NCBI GenBank assembly: GCA_024362935.1
Contig: JANCRA010000040.1
Coordinates: 1,178,001 to 1,242,000 of the forward strand
Direction of reading: 5' to 3'
DNA length: 64,000 nt
Origin: Setophaga petechia
Taxonomy: Eukaryota > Chordata > Aves > Passeriformes > Parulidae
The position numbers and the translations under genes were made by a program. The notes beneath the pieces were generated by a model. It was not told the DNA's origin. It searched no databases and saw nothing but the letters and a program-made list of their open reading frames with translations. Positions 39,801 to 50,500 of this stretch are shown piece by piece. The stretch's first letter is position 1. Every line of letters begins with the position of its first letter.

Positions 39801-41279
39801 CCAGAGATGCTGTGAGGGTAGGTGCTTTTGTGCATGTGGAAATGGCAGGTCCTAAGGAGGAGATGCTGCTGGGGGCAGGCAGTGAGGAGGGAATGCTGCA
39901 CACCTGACTCTGACAGGTGAGCAGCATTTGCAAAAGCTCCGGCGCAACCGGACAGCTGCAATTCCTCCAGGGCTTGAGAGGGGCAGTGAGGGGTTGAGGG
40001 ATTGTCGCTTTGACTGCCACCTTTTCAGTCCAACTTGATTTCTTTTCTGCTAGGCATGAACTATATTGTTTTATCTCCCAGACACTAAGCAGCCAAAGGA
40101 AGAACCAGTACATAAAGAAGAGATGTAAATGAGTAGGGAAATAGAAGAGGTTTTCAGACTTGTTTAGCAACTTCCAGGGAAGCCATGAAGTTAAGAATGC
40201 TTTCAGTTTGCCTTCCATGATCAGCCATGCCAAAAAGGATTAAAATGATGGATTCTGGAAAAAAAAAAGTATTCTTAATAATTATTAATTCTCTAAACTT
40301 CATCTTCTCACTGAGAAATTTTGTCTAGAGTGCCTGGATCATCCAGAACTTCAGCTCTGACCTGAGACGACCTGAACCTGAGATAGAGATACAGATAGCA
40401 GATTTTTTGGTCATGTTGCTGTGGGTTTGTGCCTAGGTTTTACTGAAAGAAGATGGTTGTTTTTATCAACTTTTAAACTATCCAGGCTACAAATGTGCTC
40501 TTGGTGGAAGAGGTGAAGCCTGGGAATGGTGAGTTGTGCAGTGCTACCAGCCACAGCAGGTGATGAGATTGCCAGGAGTGTTGTGGGGACTTTGAATCTA
40601 GGTAAAAATGTGAGTTAAGATTAGATAATGTATGAAAATAGCCATATTCCATGAGACCAAGCTCAAGAGGTGTTTAAGTGTGGCTGGTAGCACATACATA
40701 GACAGGAATCCATGCATAGGACACAGGTCATCTAGAGTCTGTTCTAGTTATAAAAAGTGAGAAAAGGACCACATTGCAGGAGGTAGGCTTATGATATTGC
40801 AGATATTTGTGCTTTTACAGTAATGTTTGAGAGATGCTTAGAAAACCATGCAAAATTACTGGAACCAGGATGTGACTAATTGCTAAATCCCATTAAATAG
40901 AAGTGGATTGATTTTTATGATCAGCAACCTGAACTAACTAAGTGTTTGCATAACTTTGCAGGGTATCTTCAAGGCAGTGAGAAAGAGAATTGAAAACATC
41001 TTTTTTTGTTCCCAATTTAGGCATTTGACATTTTTATCTGCATGCAGCAGATTAGCAGAGGAAGGGCTGTGCAGGGCAGCACTTGCTTCGTTCTGCCTGT
41101 GCTGGGGACAGCATCCCTGGTGCACCCTCGGGGCCCCTCAGATATCAACTCTGCTGGCAATTGCTGTATCTGCTGTGCACACTCTGTTAGATGCCTCATT
41201 TGCACGTGTGCTGCTGGTTTATTTATTGTGGTGTAATTGCTTGCTGTGTTTGTACTGTTTTTCAAAGCTCTCATAAATG
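27839..41279. other. Unique intronic DNA, mostly featureless
   Basis: About 13 kb without a confident exon or mobile element. It includes a CpG cluster at 28265-28493, a short (GGTT)n at 30547-30560 and a very AT-rich stretch at about 35405-35515. All open frames are short and without recognisable domains. Confidence 0.5.
28265..28493. promoter_or_regulatory. Local CpG cluster with an AP-1/MARE-like site (candidate)
   Basis: I count 13 CpG dinucleotides in about 230 bp, whereas the surrounding intron is strongly CpG-poor. TGAGTCA at 28308-28314, in the context GGCTGAGTCATCAG, matches an AP-1 core and approximates a Maf recognition element. CpG retention in an intron can mark an unmethylated regulatory element, but a young GC-rich insertion would look similar. 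Function is inferred only. Confidence 0.28.
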
Positions 41280-42330
41280 ATCCCTCTCCACTCAGTCTGC
41301 CACGGTAAATACCTATTCCAGTGTATTGTCTCTCACCTTGAATGTTCTCTCTCTCTCACTGAAACAATTTGATTCCTGGCTCTGCTTTTCTTGATATTCT
41401 TAGCCACTTCAGCCCAGTGAGCCTCCCCACTTTGGGAAACCTCTCCCTTTTTGTGCTTATCTGTGCTTTACCGAGTATCTAGTATCTCTTCACCCCCAAA
41501 GAGAAAACTTTCTCCTTGTCTCTCTGACAATTCTGCCTTTTTTTTTCAATTTTACTCCGTGAAAAAACCACCAAAACATGTAAGTGGTCATGATGGTTAT
41601 ATTTCTGTCTGTGATCCCCATTCCTCTCCATGCAGTGCAAGAGAGACATTATGAAGAAACTCTACGTGTAAAATCGTATTTTAAAAGTTGCAGTTATTTT
41701 AAAAGTTGCAGAGCTGAGAGCACTGCTCATTCTGTTTTAATCATACTTTTAACTGTGTCACATCATGCCTCTTCTGGCTGACCAACCTTTGGTCCCACAG
41801 CTCTCTTCTGACATCTAACCTGGGAAATCTCTGTTAGTTTTTTCTCCTCCTTTCCCATCATGTCTCTCCTTCCTGCCTGATTTCTGCTCTGGTGACATAC
41901 TTTATTTCACCACTCTTATACTGGGTTGAGTTTCATTTGTAATCAGATATCTAGTACATCCCTTCAAGTCTGTCAAATAGGTGAGGGATTTTCTCAGTTT
42001 CTTCTGTCTCTTCCTTGTCATTGAACGTGCTATACAGTATAGGTCACTAATAAGTCTTCCCTTCATCCTTCATCTCAAGTAGCATCTTGCCAATCTACCC
42101 AACATGTTCATCTCTTCCTGTTTGGATTTCGGAGTCTGGTGTTCTCCTGGATTTTCATTTTACATTTCCAACTCCCTTCGTCATTCCTTATTGCCTAACT
42201 CCCTGTCATAATATTCACTGGCATTTTAAATATTATCCTTTTCTAAAAGTTCTAATTTTCAAGAGTTTTTACTTCTATGTGCTTTCCCTCTGACTATCTT
42301 AGCTGCAGCTGTCATTTCTGTAAGTGACTC
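41280..42330 (+). other. Pyrimidine-biased block, possibly an old unrecognised repeat
   Basis: About 1 kb in which the + strand is rich in CT, TCTC and CTTCC words, including CTCTCTCTCTCAC near 41346-41359. A two-copy 18-bp tandem repeat sits inside. The strand asymmetry is like that of some decayed LINEs, but I could not match a family. Confidence 0.35.
41677..41711 (+). repeat. 18-bp tandem duplication, near two copies
   Basis: TATTTTAAAAGTTGCAGT is followed directly by 17 identical bases of a second copy. A perfect short tandem like this suggests recent replication slippage. Confidence 0.93.
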
Positions 42331-43847
42331 CAAAGATCCTTTCAAAGCACAAATGATCCAGGGCTTGGTGCATCACAGCCTGGCCTGTGTTATTTGCTTT
42401 TTTTAATTACAAGAAGTGGGCAAGGTACATAGGTGATTTTTTATCAGTGTATGTCCAGAATTTTGCAGAAGGCAGTAATGTGACCTTTTTTTTTTTTTTT
42501 GGTCTGAGGCACACTTCATGTGAACAGAAAGGTGAGGCAGGGAAAAAGATCAGTCTAATTTGCCACTAGGTAACTGAACTACAGTGTGCTGTAGAGATGG
42601 TTCTGTCTGAAAGTGTTTAATAACACAATAAAAGGCATTTTTGTTCTAAATGTCTGTTGGTGATAAGGAGATAATTTCTCTCAAGTTAATAAATTTTAAT
42701 TAAAGCTTTATAGAGTGATGTAAAAATGGTGTTTTACTCGTAGTCATTGTCAGCTCTAACTCAAGGAGAGAAATCTAGCTGGTTGAGATGGGATGGAATT
42801 TTTCTTTTGAGTCTCTAAATTCATTACAGAAAAATTGAACTGAGACCTTTGGTGGAGGCTGATACGATGCAATAAGGAATTGCAGTAAAATTAACAAAAG
42901 TCCAACTTTCATTCAGCATTCTCTAGATAGGAGATGTTTTTTATTGGCTCTCTCCTTTGGGAATGTGCTCATTACAGTAACCATGAAAACAGGAATCCTT
43001 CATCTGGAGGCACTGCTTATGTTTTCTATCTGGTTGTTTGGGGAATGAGATCTTTAATTAGTTCCGGATATAAAATATTACACAGAATTTCCCTCCAACT
43101 CTTCCTTTGTTGCTGGGGTCAGTAAGTGCAGCTTTGTTGTAATTGTGGTTGTAATGGTGTTGTCCTTGTCTAATCATAACACTCTTTTTCCCCTATAAAC
43201 TGTCAGGATGTATTTTTCTATCCTGTAAATAGCATAAGAAATTGTATCCCATGGTTGATAATAAATATGTCCACTGAAAACAGGGATCTGGTTGACACAT
43301 ATATGATGATATGAGCAGTGGAGAAGTTTTATAGCTGTCCTTACAGGGTATTTTTAAAACTAGAGGGTGAGATCTGGATTTTTTTTCAGAGGCACAAGAG
43401 ATTCAGCATTGATATGAGTGGTGTTGTGATTTCATGCAACATTTGCTTAGAGGTTATTGCTGTGGTCTTAATGGGAAATGAGGTAAATAGACTTCTCAGG
43501 ACTAGTACGTGTTATACCTCTGTGAGTATGTAGCATGTGCAGATGAAAGTGAATCGAAGTCATTGCTTCTAACAGCCTGACAGAGCTTCAGCTAGAGGGG
43601 ATAGGGAGGTAAGAATATACTGTACCTTGTTTAACCCAGATGCTGTATGAATCTAGTTGATATTTTAAAGCAGAAGATGTGAAAGGATGCCATTTCTCTT
43701 TGAGAGATTCTGGTACCCCTTTTCCCAACCTACAGGCTCACAGGAGCCTCAGTGTACCAGCTGAGGAATAAGCAGTGGGAAGGCACAGCTCTTCCTCATG
43801 GTCAAGGAGCAGCGACTGCTAGTGCCCTGGGATAGAAATCCTTTTTT
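42331..43847. other. Unique intronic DNA
   Basis: No exon or element recognised. A 15-nt poly(T) run lies at 42486-42500. Confidence 0.55.
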
Positions 43848-44530
43848 TTAACTCTTTCATGTGAGACCCACGATGGACAAACCTCATTCTTCCTGCTCTT
43901 TACTTGCTCCTCTTTCAATCCCTACTGACCTTTATTCACTGTTCTTCATGCCACCTCACTTAACCCTATTTTCTTTCTTGGCATCCCATCAACTTTCAGT
44001 TCCGCCTTTGTGTCCCTGCACAGGGAAAACCCCACAATTCTCCAAGCATATCTGCTGCTGCCAGGCGCCCTTTCACTTTTTCTCTCCTACCAAAGCTCCT
44101 TATTCCTCCTCTGTGTTCTGGCTGCCTTCATCTTCCCACTGCCAGCTCTCTCAGAATTTTTGCCCTCTCTACTCCACTGAGATTGCAGTTGACTAAACCG
44201 ACAAATTATCACTTCTGGCCAAATCCCAAAGCGTCGTGCCTGTCCTTGGCCTTGACTTGTTTTCATATTCACTGCAGTTGACCCCTCTATCTCCTTCGAT
44301 TCGCTCTTTTCTCAATAGCTCTTGGCAGCTACAGTTACTTCGAAGAATGGCTGGTGTCTCTTATCTCTGAAGTGTGTTGTTCAGCGACTGCCTTGGCAGC
44401 TGCATCTTCTCCATATCCCCCTCATCTTAGCATTTAGCAAGGCTGCAGCTTCAGTTGCTTTCTTTCTCTCTTTTCCTGGTCCCAATCACTTAAAAATTTC
44501 ACATTTTTTATTGCTTCCCCCTCCATGCTG
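43848..44530 (+). other. Pyrimidine-biased block, possible old LINE remnant
   Basis: Nearly 700 bp of C/T-rich + strand. The phrase around CTTGACTTGTTTTCATATTC and CTCCTTCGATTCGCTC loosely recalls pyrimidine-rich old LINE sequence. The longest frame (111 codons from 43861) shows no reverse transcriptase motif. The identification is tentative. Confidence 0.3.
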
Positions 44531-44686
44531 GCTGATCAGAAGTAATACCCTTTAACGTAGAAATTTCCATTCCGGTTGGAATGAAAATTGCTGTCTATTC
44601 CCAGACACCCCCTGCTAGTTCATTTGCAAGTTGCTGCAATCAGCTTGTGTATTATCCCTTTATGAAATCCCTATTTCTTTCATCAT

Positions 44687-44707
44687 GGGGGTGGGGGTGG
44701 GGGGGGG
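44687..44707 (+). repeat. G-quadruplex candidate
   Basis: The run is G5-T-G5-T-G9, giving at least four G tracts with single-base loops on the + strand. This is among the most stable G-quadruplex arrangements in principle. It would also form in the nascent intron RNA, because the host gene reads on the + strand. Confidence 0.8.
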
Positions 44708-45256
44708 AAGCAAAAACCGACTCTTTCTCTTTGACTGAGAATAAATAGGTCATTAAGGGTTGCTGTAGGATTTTCATTCTTCAGCACTTCCAGATGCCTT
44801 TGTGAGCAGAGTCTTACAGTAGAGAATTAGGAAGAAATATACATTCCATGCAAGATGGACATCAAGCTTGTGCAAGAAAGATGGGAAAGATAAACAAAAT
44901 TGCTAATGAGATTTATTATAGTATTGAGGTTGAGCACTTCAAGAAATGTCATCACACACGTGTAGGTTCCATTCACTGGTAGCGTTAAACCATGTACATG
45001 AAGTGTTCCTGGTATAAAAAATCGTGTAAAAGATGACAGAACTGAGTCCATGAACTGTGTCCCTGCTCTGTTTTCAGGAACCTACAGTGTTCAGAAAATG
45101 GGACCATCTGAAGTTCTTCTTAAATACTTCATTTTGCCAAGGGTTCACCTCCATGGTGTTACTTACAGACTTCCAGCAATTCTCAGAATCTAATAATTTT
45201 ACTGCTGCGGTAACAATGCATATTGTAGAGATTGTTGGATAATAATGACAATAAAA

Positions 45257-45348
45257 AGTAATTTCAGCATTGTGTTCAGTATATGAATGGTTGTAATGTA
45301 GTAGCTTAATATTGCTTCTCTGCTGGAAACCATGTAAATGCCTGATTA
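45257..45348 (+). repeat. Direct repeat pair, copy A
   Basis: This copy runs from AAGTAATTTCAGCAT through GTAATG and TTAATATTGCTTCTCTGCTG to GCCTGATT. It aligns in the same orientation with 46433-46523, at about three-quarters identity by eye with two or three small gaps. The best preserved parts are the two ends and TTAATATT. The family is unknown. Confidence 0.72.
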
Positions 45349-46432
45349 TGTATACCTATTAAAAACCCCCAGAATTATTCATAGCAGAAATAAAAATGAA
45401 GCATCTGTTTGTCACTGAGGAAAACATTCCCTGCACGGTGCTACAATAGGCCATCCATGTATTGAGATTTCTGCAGTCCCCAGTCCTTTAATCACCTGAG
45501 TTAATAGCCTGCACCATTAGACTGCGTGAGCTCGAGGGAGGCTTTCCCTCCACAGAGCAGTGCTGTGCAGTGAGGCGTGTTTGCCCACTTTGTAAAACTT
45601 GATCCAGTTTTGCCCATTGAGCAGCTGAACATGTGTTGTAGTAAATTTGCACAGTCAGTCAGTTAAACTGAAGATGCACTGGTTAATAATGTGGGAATTT
45701 TATACAGTTCTTATGTTCAGTCGGGATGTCAGTGCCAAAGTTAGTAATGTGTGTGCGTGTTTGTTTTGCCTTTTTTAGGCTTGTTTTGTCTGGCTGTTGT
45801 AAGAATTAGCAGATGTTTCATTTGATTCATGATGCTGGATGTCACGTCCTGGAACTGGTGTTTTAATTAGGTTGCACCAGATGCTTGTTTGGTAGTGAGT
45901 GAGTAGAGGCACGCTCATGCTGGGAATGCCAATGTCGTTGCAATACCATTGCTGCTTCCCCTCTCATCCTGAAAGTGGTGCCTTCTGCAGTGAACATCTC
46001 CAGTCTCTCCTCATTCTCAGCCTCTGGTTTACTCCCAGGTTGTGCCTTCAAGTCCCTTGCAAGGAACAGTCCTTCAGAGCTTGGTTTGCATGCCACAGTG
46101 CATTGCTTAAAACTTACTGACCAGCCAGAGTAATGCTTTTGTGTCTTCCCAGGATCTTCTCTGGCAGCGTTTGGGATCAGAAACCTTGATACCACAGTTC
46201 CTCTTGGCATTACAAATTGAGATTAAAAGAAAGTCTGTGCTGCCTTTCAGTGGCATGGTCACAGTTCAAGTTAACAGTTCCAGGCAGATCCTTTCAGCCA
46301 GCTTGTTCCTGTGACAGCAGCTATTCAGACATGAGCTTTTGAGTGTCACTTTGGGCATACGGGCAGTGGGTGATGTAGCTTGAGGTTGGATTCATTGTGG
46401 CCATCACACATCCAGATAAAGGAGACAGCAGC
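45349..46432. other. Intronic DNA between the direct repeats
   Basis: About 1.1 kb with no recognised exon or mobile element. The open frames on both strands at about 45863-46210 have no domain. Confidence 0.5.
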
Positions 46433-46523
46433 AGTAATTCCAGCATACTGTGTATTTTATAAACGGCTGTAATATAAAGGTTAATATTCTGCTCAGCTGG
46501 GAGCCATCTAGATACCTGATTGT
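46433..46523 (+). repeat. Direct repeat pair, copy B
   Basis: This copy runs from AGTAATTCCAGCAT through TTAATATTCTGCTCAGCTGG to ACCTGATT and is the diverged partner of 45257-45348, about 1.18 kb downstream. Divergence this high suggests an old duplication or two insertions of one old repeat family. Confidence 0.72.
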
Positions 46524-47406
46524 TGTTCTGTGTGGAAATGGCACCTCTACATAGCAAAGTACTCCTCGGTTCTGTTTGGGAAGACTCTACTGCAGAACAG
46601 AGAAGTTTACCTGTCGCCTTCTTTCAAATAGTAAGAGCAGCCCATATTTCTTGCCCTGACTACTTCTAGACATTCCTTGAAATGCTGCAATCTCTCCTTT
46701 TCAACTTTGGACTGACCCTGGGAATGTCTGGGGAGATGCCTGGCACTCACTCACTCATGCAGCAGTGTGGCTGTGCTGCTGCTGGGCAGCCTTAGGGCAC
46801 AGCCAGCCTAGGGCTGTCCAGTTAGCCTGCTCCTGGCCTGACTGGCACCAGCACCAGTCTGTCAGTACCAAGCATTGACCTGGAATTAAAGACATCTGGC
46901 TATGTCAGCACTGTTTGCAGTTCACACCTGTTGGGAAGGATGAAAGCTTGACAAGAAAGTCTCACAGATGTGTATGCTTGGCAGAAAGATATCTGAATGT
47001 AGAACCTGAGAACGAAATAGAGATGGAAGCAAGTCTTGATATAGAGGAAAAGAATTGCTGAGCCAGTCTTACTGGATAACTAAGGAGACAAAGGGTATGT
47101 TAGTTAGAAGGGGTTTTTATGGCTTAGAGCAAAGGATAAACGCACCTCAAACAAGATGTTTTTACCAAGTAAAAAGATACCGCAGGCAAACAAGACTGTC
47201 GATGTTGCAAGTGGAAAAAAGGTCTCAGAATTTTCCACTCCAAGAAAATCGAAAAAACAACTTCTAGCTTAAACTGTAACATAATAACTTTTAGTGATTG
47301 GAGAATAGTAACATAAATATGGTAATTATAGTCATTATGATAGGCTATAGGTAAAATTTAAGATATAGATTCGTTCTTCTGTATTAAGATACCCAGTAGA
47401 GTAAAC

Positions 47407-47413
47407 TATATAA
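47407..47413 (+). promoter_or_regulatory. TATA box of the LTR promoter
   Basis: TATATAA stands 35 nt before the stem-loop and 114 nt before the polyadenylation signal. This spacing predicts transcription starting near 47435-47442. Whether it is active is unknown. Confidence 0.6.
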
Positions 47414-47441
47414 TGTAATCTAAACTAAAGTGTCTTCAGGC

Positions 47442-47474
47442 GTGCCTACAGCTGGAGCTGACAGCTGTAGGCAC
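47442..47474 (+). repeat. Perfect 13-bp stem-loop at the predicted start of R
   Basis: GTGCCTACAGCTG and CAGCTGTAGGCAC are exact reverse complements separated by the 7-nt loop GAGCTGA. The hairpin falls at the position expected for the 5' end of the LTR transcript. Confidence 0.9.
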
Positions 47475-47520
47475 AGGCTCCATCACCTATGACCCTGGAT
47501 TGCTGTACGGTCTTAGATAC

Positions 47521-47526
47521 AATAAA
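47521..47526 (+). terminator. LTR polyadenylation signal
   Basis: AATAAA is followed by CTGCATTTTGAAGAGCC, as in many bird ERVK-type LTRs, where cleavage follows within about 20-25 nt. It lies in the sense orientation of the host intron, so premature polyadenylation of the host transcript is conceivable but not shown. Confidence 0.65.
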
Positions 47527-47590
47527 CTGCATTTTGAAGAGCCGCCTGGAGTCCCACATCTCTTATTCAGGCTCTTACTCGCACCCCTGG

Positions 47591-50500
47591 AGTATGAAGT
47601 AGGAGTGTGTTCCACTCAGGCATTTTGACTGTGGAGCTTTCCTGGTATGATGGTTTTGAGTGACAAATTTTTCTCTTGTTCGCCTTCAGTATCTCAGTGA
47701 ATTTGTGTTTTACTCAGTATCACTGGTGCAAATACTTAATCGTTTAGAATAAGTACAAAGTGATTCATCTATTTATTTTGAGAGGTTGAATGCCTGACCA
47801 TAGTATGTTTTCTTACATTTTACAATTTAATAGTAGCCTGGGGTGCTATATTAATTTTACTTTACTGCTCCAAGAGGCTAAGATATGGCTGTTTGGTTCT
47901 CTCGTGCTTTGGCTTAGCAGTGCTCTGCGAGATTATGATGACTGCTTGGTAGCTGGAGCTTTACTCTTCACTATGTGTTTATTTCTGACTGATGCTGGGC
48001 TTACCCCTCCATTAAATAGGTGCAGAAGCACCTGGCTACTGGTAGTTTCTTAATGTTTGTCAAGACCTCCTGAAGTGATGTTTTATAAAGTTTAACTATT
48101 TTCTAAAGAATGCCATCCTTCAAAAATTCCTGTACACTGGGTCTTGAGGGAGAGGTTTTGATTGCAAACCATCACATTTGAAACTGAAAGTAAAAAAATG
48201 ACTGACTTCTGAAAGCTGCTTTATATATTTGCTTCCCACTGGCCCTGTTATGCTGTACCTTCCCAGGGTCAAGACAAATATAATTCCATCCTGTAGCTGT
48301 AAAAGCAAATAAAACCAAAGATATTATTATTTTTACTGGGGATTTGGTCCTCACCACAGTATAAGGTAAACTCAAGTTTAATGGAACAGATTTACCTGTT
48401 CAAGAATCAAGTCTTGAACTGCACTTTCCCAAGTAAGCTTTCCTGAAGAAGCCAGTACCTATCAAGTGTGCTGTCAGAGTTTTAGTGCTCAATGCTGGAC
48501 AAGTGGACATGCTGCATCTCAATTAAGAATGGAAGATAAATGGACGGCAGTAAATGGGGGTCATGGGTTAGAAGCATTTAATGGAAGAAATGGAAATGAA
48601 AATTGGAAAACAATCTAAGGGATCTTGAGAGGATAAGAGCAAAGGAAACTCAATTAGAGGGAACCATGCTTCCGCTCTTGGATCAGGGATATTTTCCTCA
48701 GTTTTGTTTGATAGGGTTTATTGCTTTTGCAGTCAGCAGAGTTGCATTATAAATAAATAATTACATTCTATTTTATGATTTCCTCAAACTGATGCATTTC
48801 AAACAGTGAGAATATAATCTCCATTTCAGAATGGTGTGTAAATAGACAAATAGACTTTTCGTTAGTGCAGCCTATCAATTAGCCCTAGGCAAAAGCCCAC
48901 ACTGGTATTACTGAATGTTTAAGAACTTAAGGCATAAAATACAAGTATATTTTTAAAGCTGAAATACTTACAAATCAGATTCAAATGCTAACTGTTTATG
49001 AAAGCTTACAATGATATATTTAACTGCATACAGTGATAGATTTGCAAGGCAATCCATGCAGAGAAAGCATCCTATGCATTTATGTCTGGTCATTTACAGA
49101 AAATAAAATAAATCACCTTTCCTTTTCATCCTTTTCTTTTGAAATATATGTGTCTGTGAGTGTGTATGTACAGGCATTTTTATACATATCGTACCTGTCT
49201 CTACATATATACAACATTGCATAATTATGATTAAGTTTGATAAAGTGATAGAAGTCTCTGCAGTGCATAATGAGCGCATAAGTGTTGCGTCCACAGCAAA
49301 GTCCTTATTTTCTGTGTCTTATTTCATTAGGGCTCATGCTTGTGGTTTCCCTCAAGGGATCACACAGTGTATATTGGTACTGCAACATTTCATTATTTAC
49401 TTTATCAGGATGCTCACTTGCTTTGTCTCTTTAGGGACCTTTGTTCGCCTCATCATAAAACAGTTTAAAATTGAGCTGCTGCAGTTAATGTGCATGTATA
49501 TAAGCACCACCTGGGGAAGGCAATACTAACTCCTACAGAATGCATCCGAGCCTTCTCCTAAATAACAAGGGAAGATCTGGGGGGATGCTGAAGTCTCAGC
49601 ACCCCTTTAGTGCCAGGCTGCCTACTTTGCTTCCCAGTGATGTGAGTTGAGCCAAAACATCTCCTGGAACTGTGAACAGGTAAAGCTGGTAGGAAGTGTC
49701 ATGACTTTGGAAGGCTCTAGTGGCATAAGGGCTGACCTTTATGTCTTACAGGAAAGGTTATACTTTGGAGTGCAGCAGCTAGAGCACATCTATTTGCTTC
49801 TCTCTCTTCAGAGCCAAAAGGAAGCACCCACAGAGTCATTGGCACTGTTCCCAGTAATCATGATAGAGTTGTCTGAGTCAAAGCTTTTATTGTACGGCTC
49901 TCATTTGCCACAGTCCCTTGTGTATCTCAGCTTTCTTCTCCCTTCTGTTCCCTTCTCCAATGAAGAATATCCTACCTGTGGAAGATTTTTTTAAGATAAA
50001 TATAAGACTAGTGCTTCTCCAAGATTAAAAAACTGGTGCTTACCACCAGTATACTCTGTCATATTCCCATATACTCTTTGAACCTTGGATTTATTACCAC
50101 ACAGAGTATGGAGAGTGAAACAGAAGTGTAATTATGGTCTGCCTGTGCAGGGTCTGTGCTAGGTTTGATGTTATAACTGCTGCTCCATTTCCTGTATGAA
50201 AGGTAGAAAATTAAACTTCTGACTATCTCAGTGATCATGTGCAGTTTTTCCTGTGGAGGTACTGTGAGGTTGCTCAAGGAGATTTGGAAAAAATCCAGGA
50301 TAGAAATGAATCCTGCTTAATTCACTTTCTGCAGTCACAGATAGGGCTGTAGGTGAGGTGCCTTCCATACAAAGCTTGTAGCTGTCTCTAAGACTTTATT
50401 ATTAGAAAGACACTTGGAAGCATCAGGGATGCTTCACTTGGCAATTTTTGTGGATCTTTAATCCATACTAAGAAAGAGCCAGCTTAATTGTGAGAAGTCT

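Larger units (their letters stand above)
47098..47590 (+). mobile_element. ERVK-like long terminal repeat, + orientation
   Basis: The block has LTR order. An AT-rich U3 starts near TGTTAGTTAGAAGG and contains AACGCACCTCAAACAAGATG. It is followed by a TATA box at 47407-47413, a stem-loop, AATAAA at 47521-47526, and a U5-like GAAGAGCCGCCTGGAGTCCC followed by CATCTCTTATTCAGGCTC. The AATAAACTGCATTTTGAAGA region is typical of songbird ERVK-type LTRs. Purine-rich AAGGAGACAAAGGG lies just before the TG. The 5' edge could instead be the TG at 46929, and the 3' edge is uncertain. No primer-binding site or internal genes are visible, so a solo LTR is most likely. Confidence 0.68.

Noticed and set aside
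47055..47267. 70-codon open frame in the ERVK-like LTR
   Set aside because: It falls in the U3-type part of the LTR and has no retroviral protein motif.
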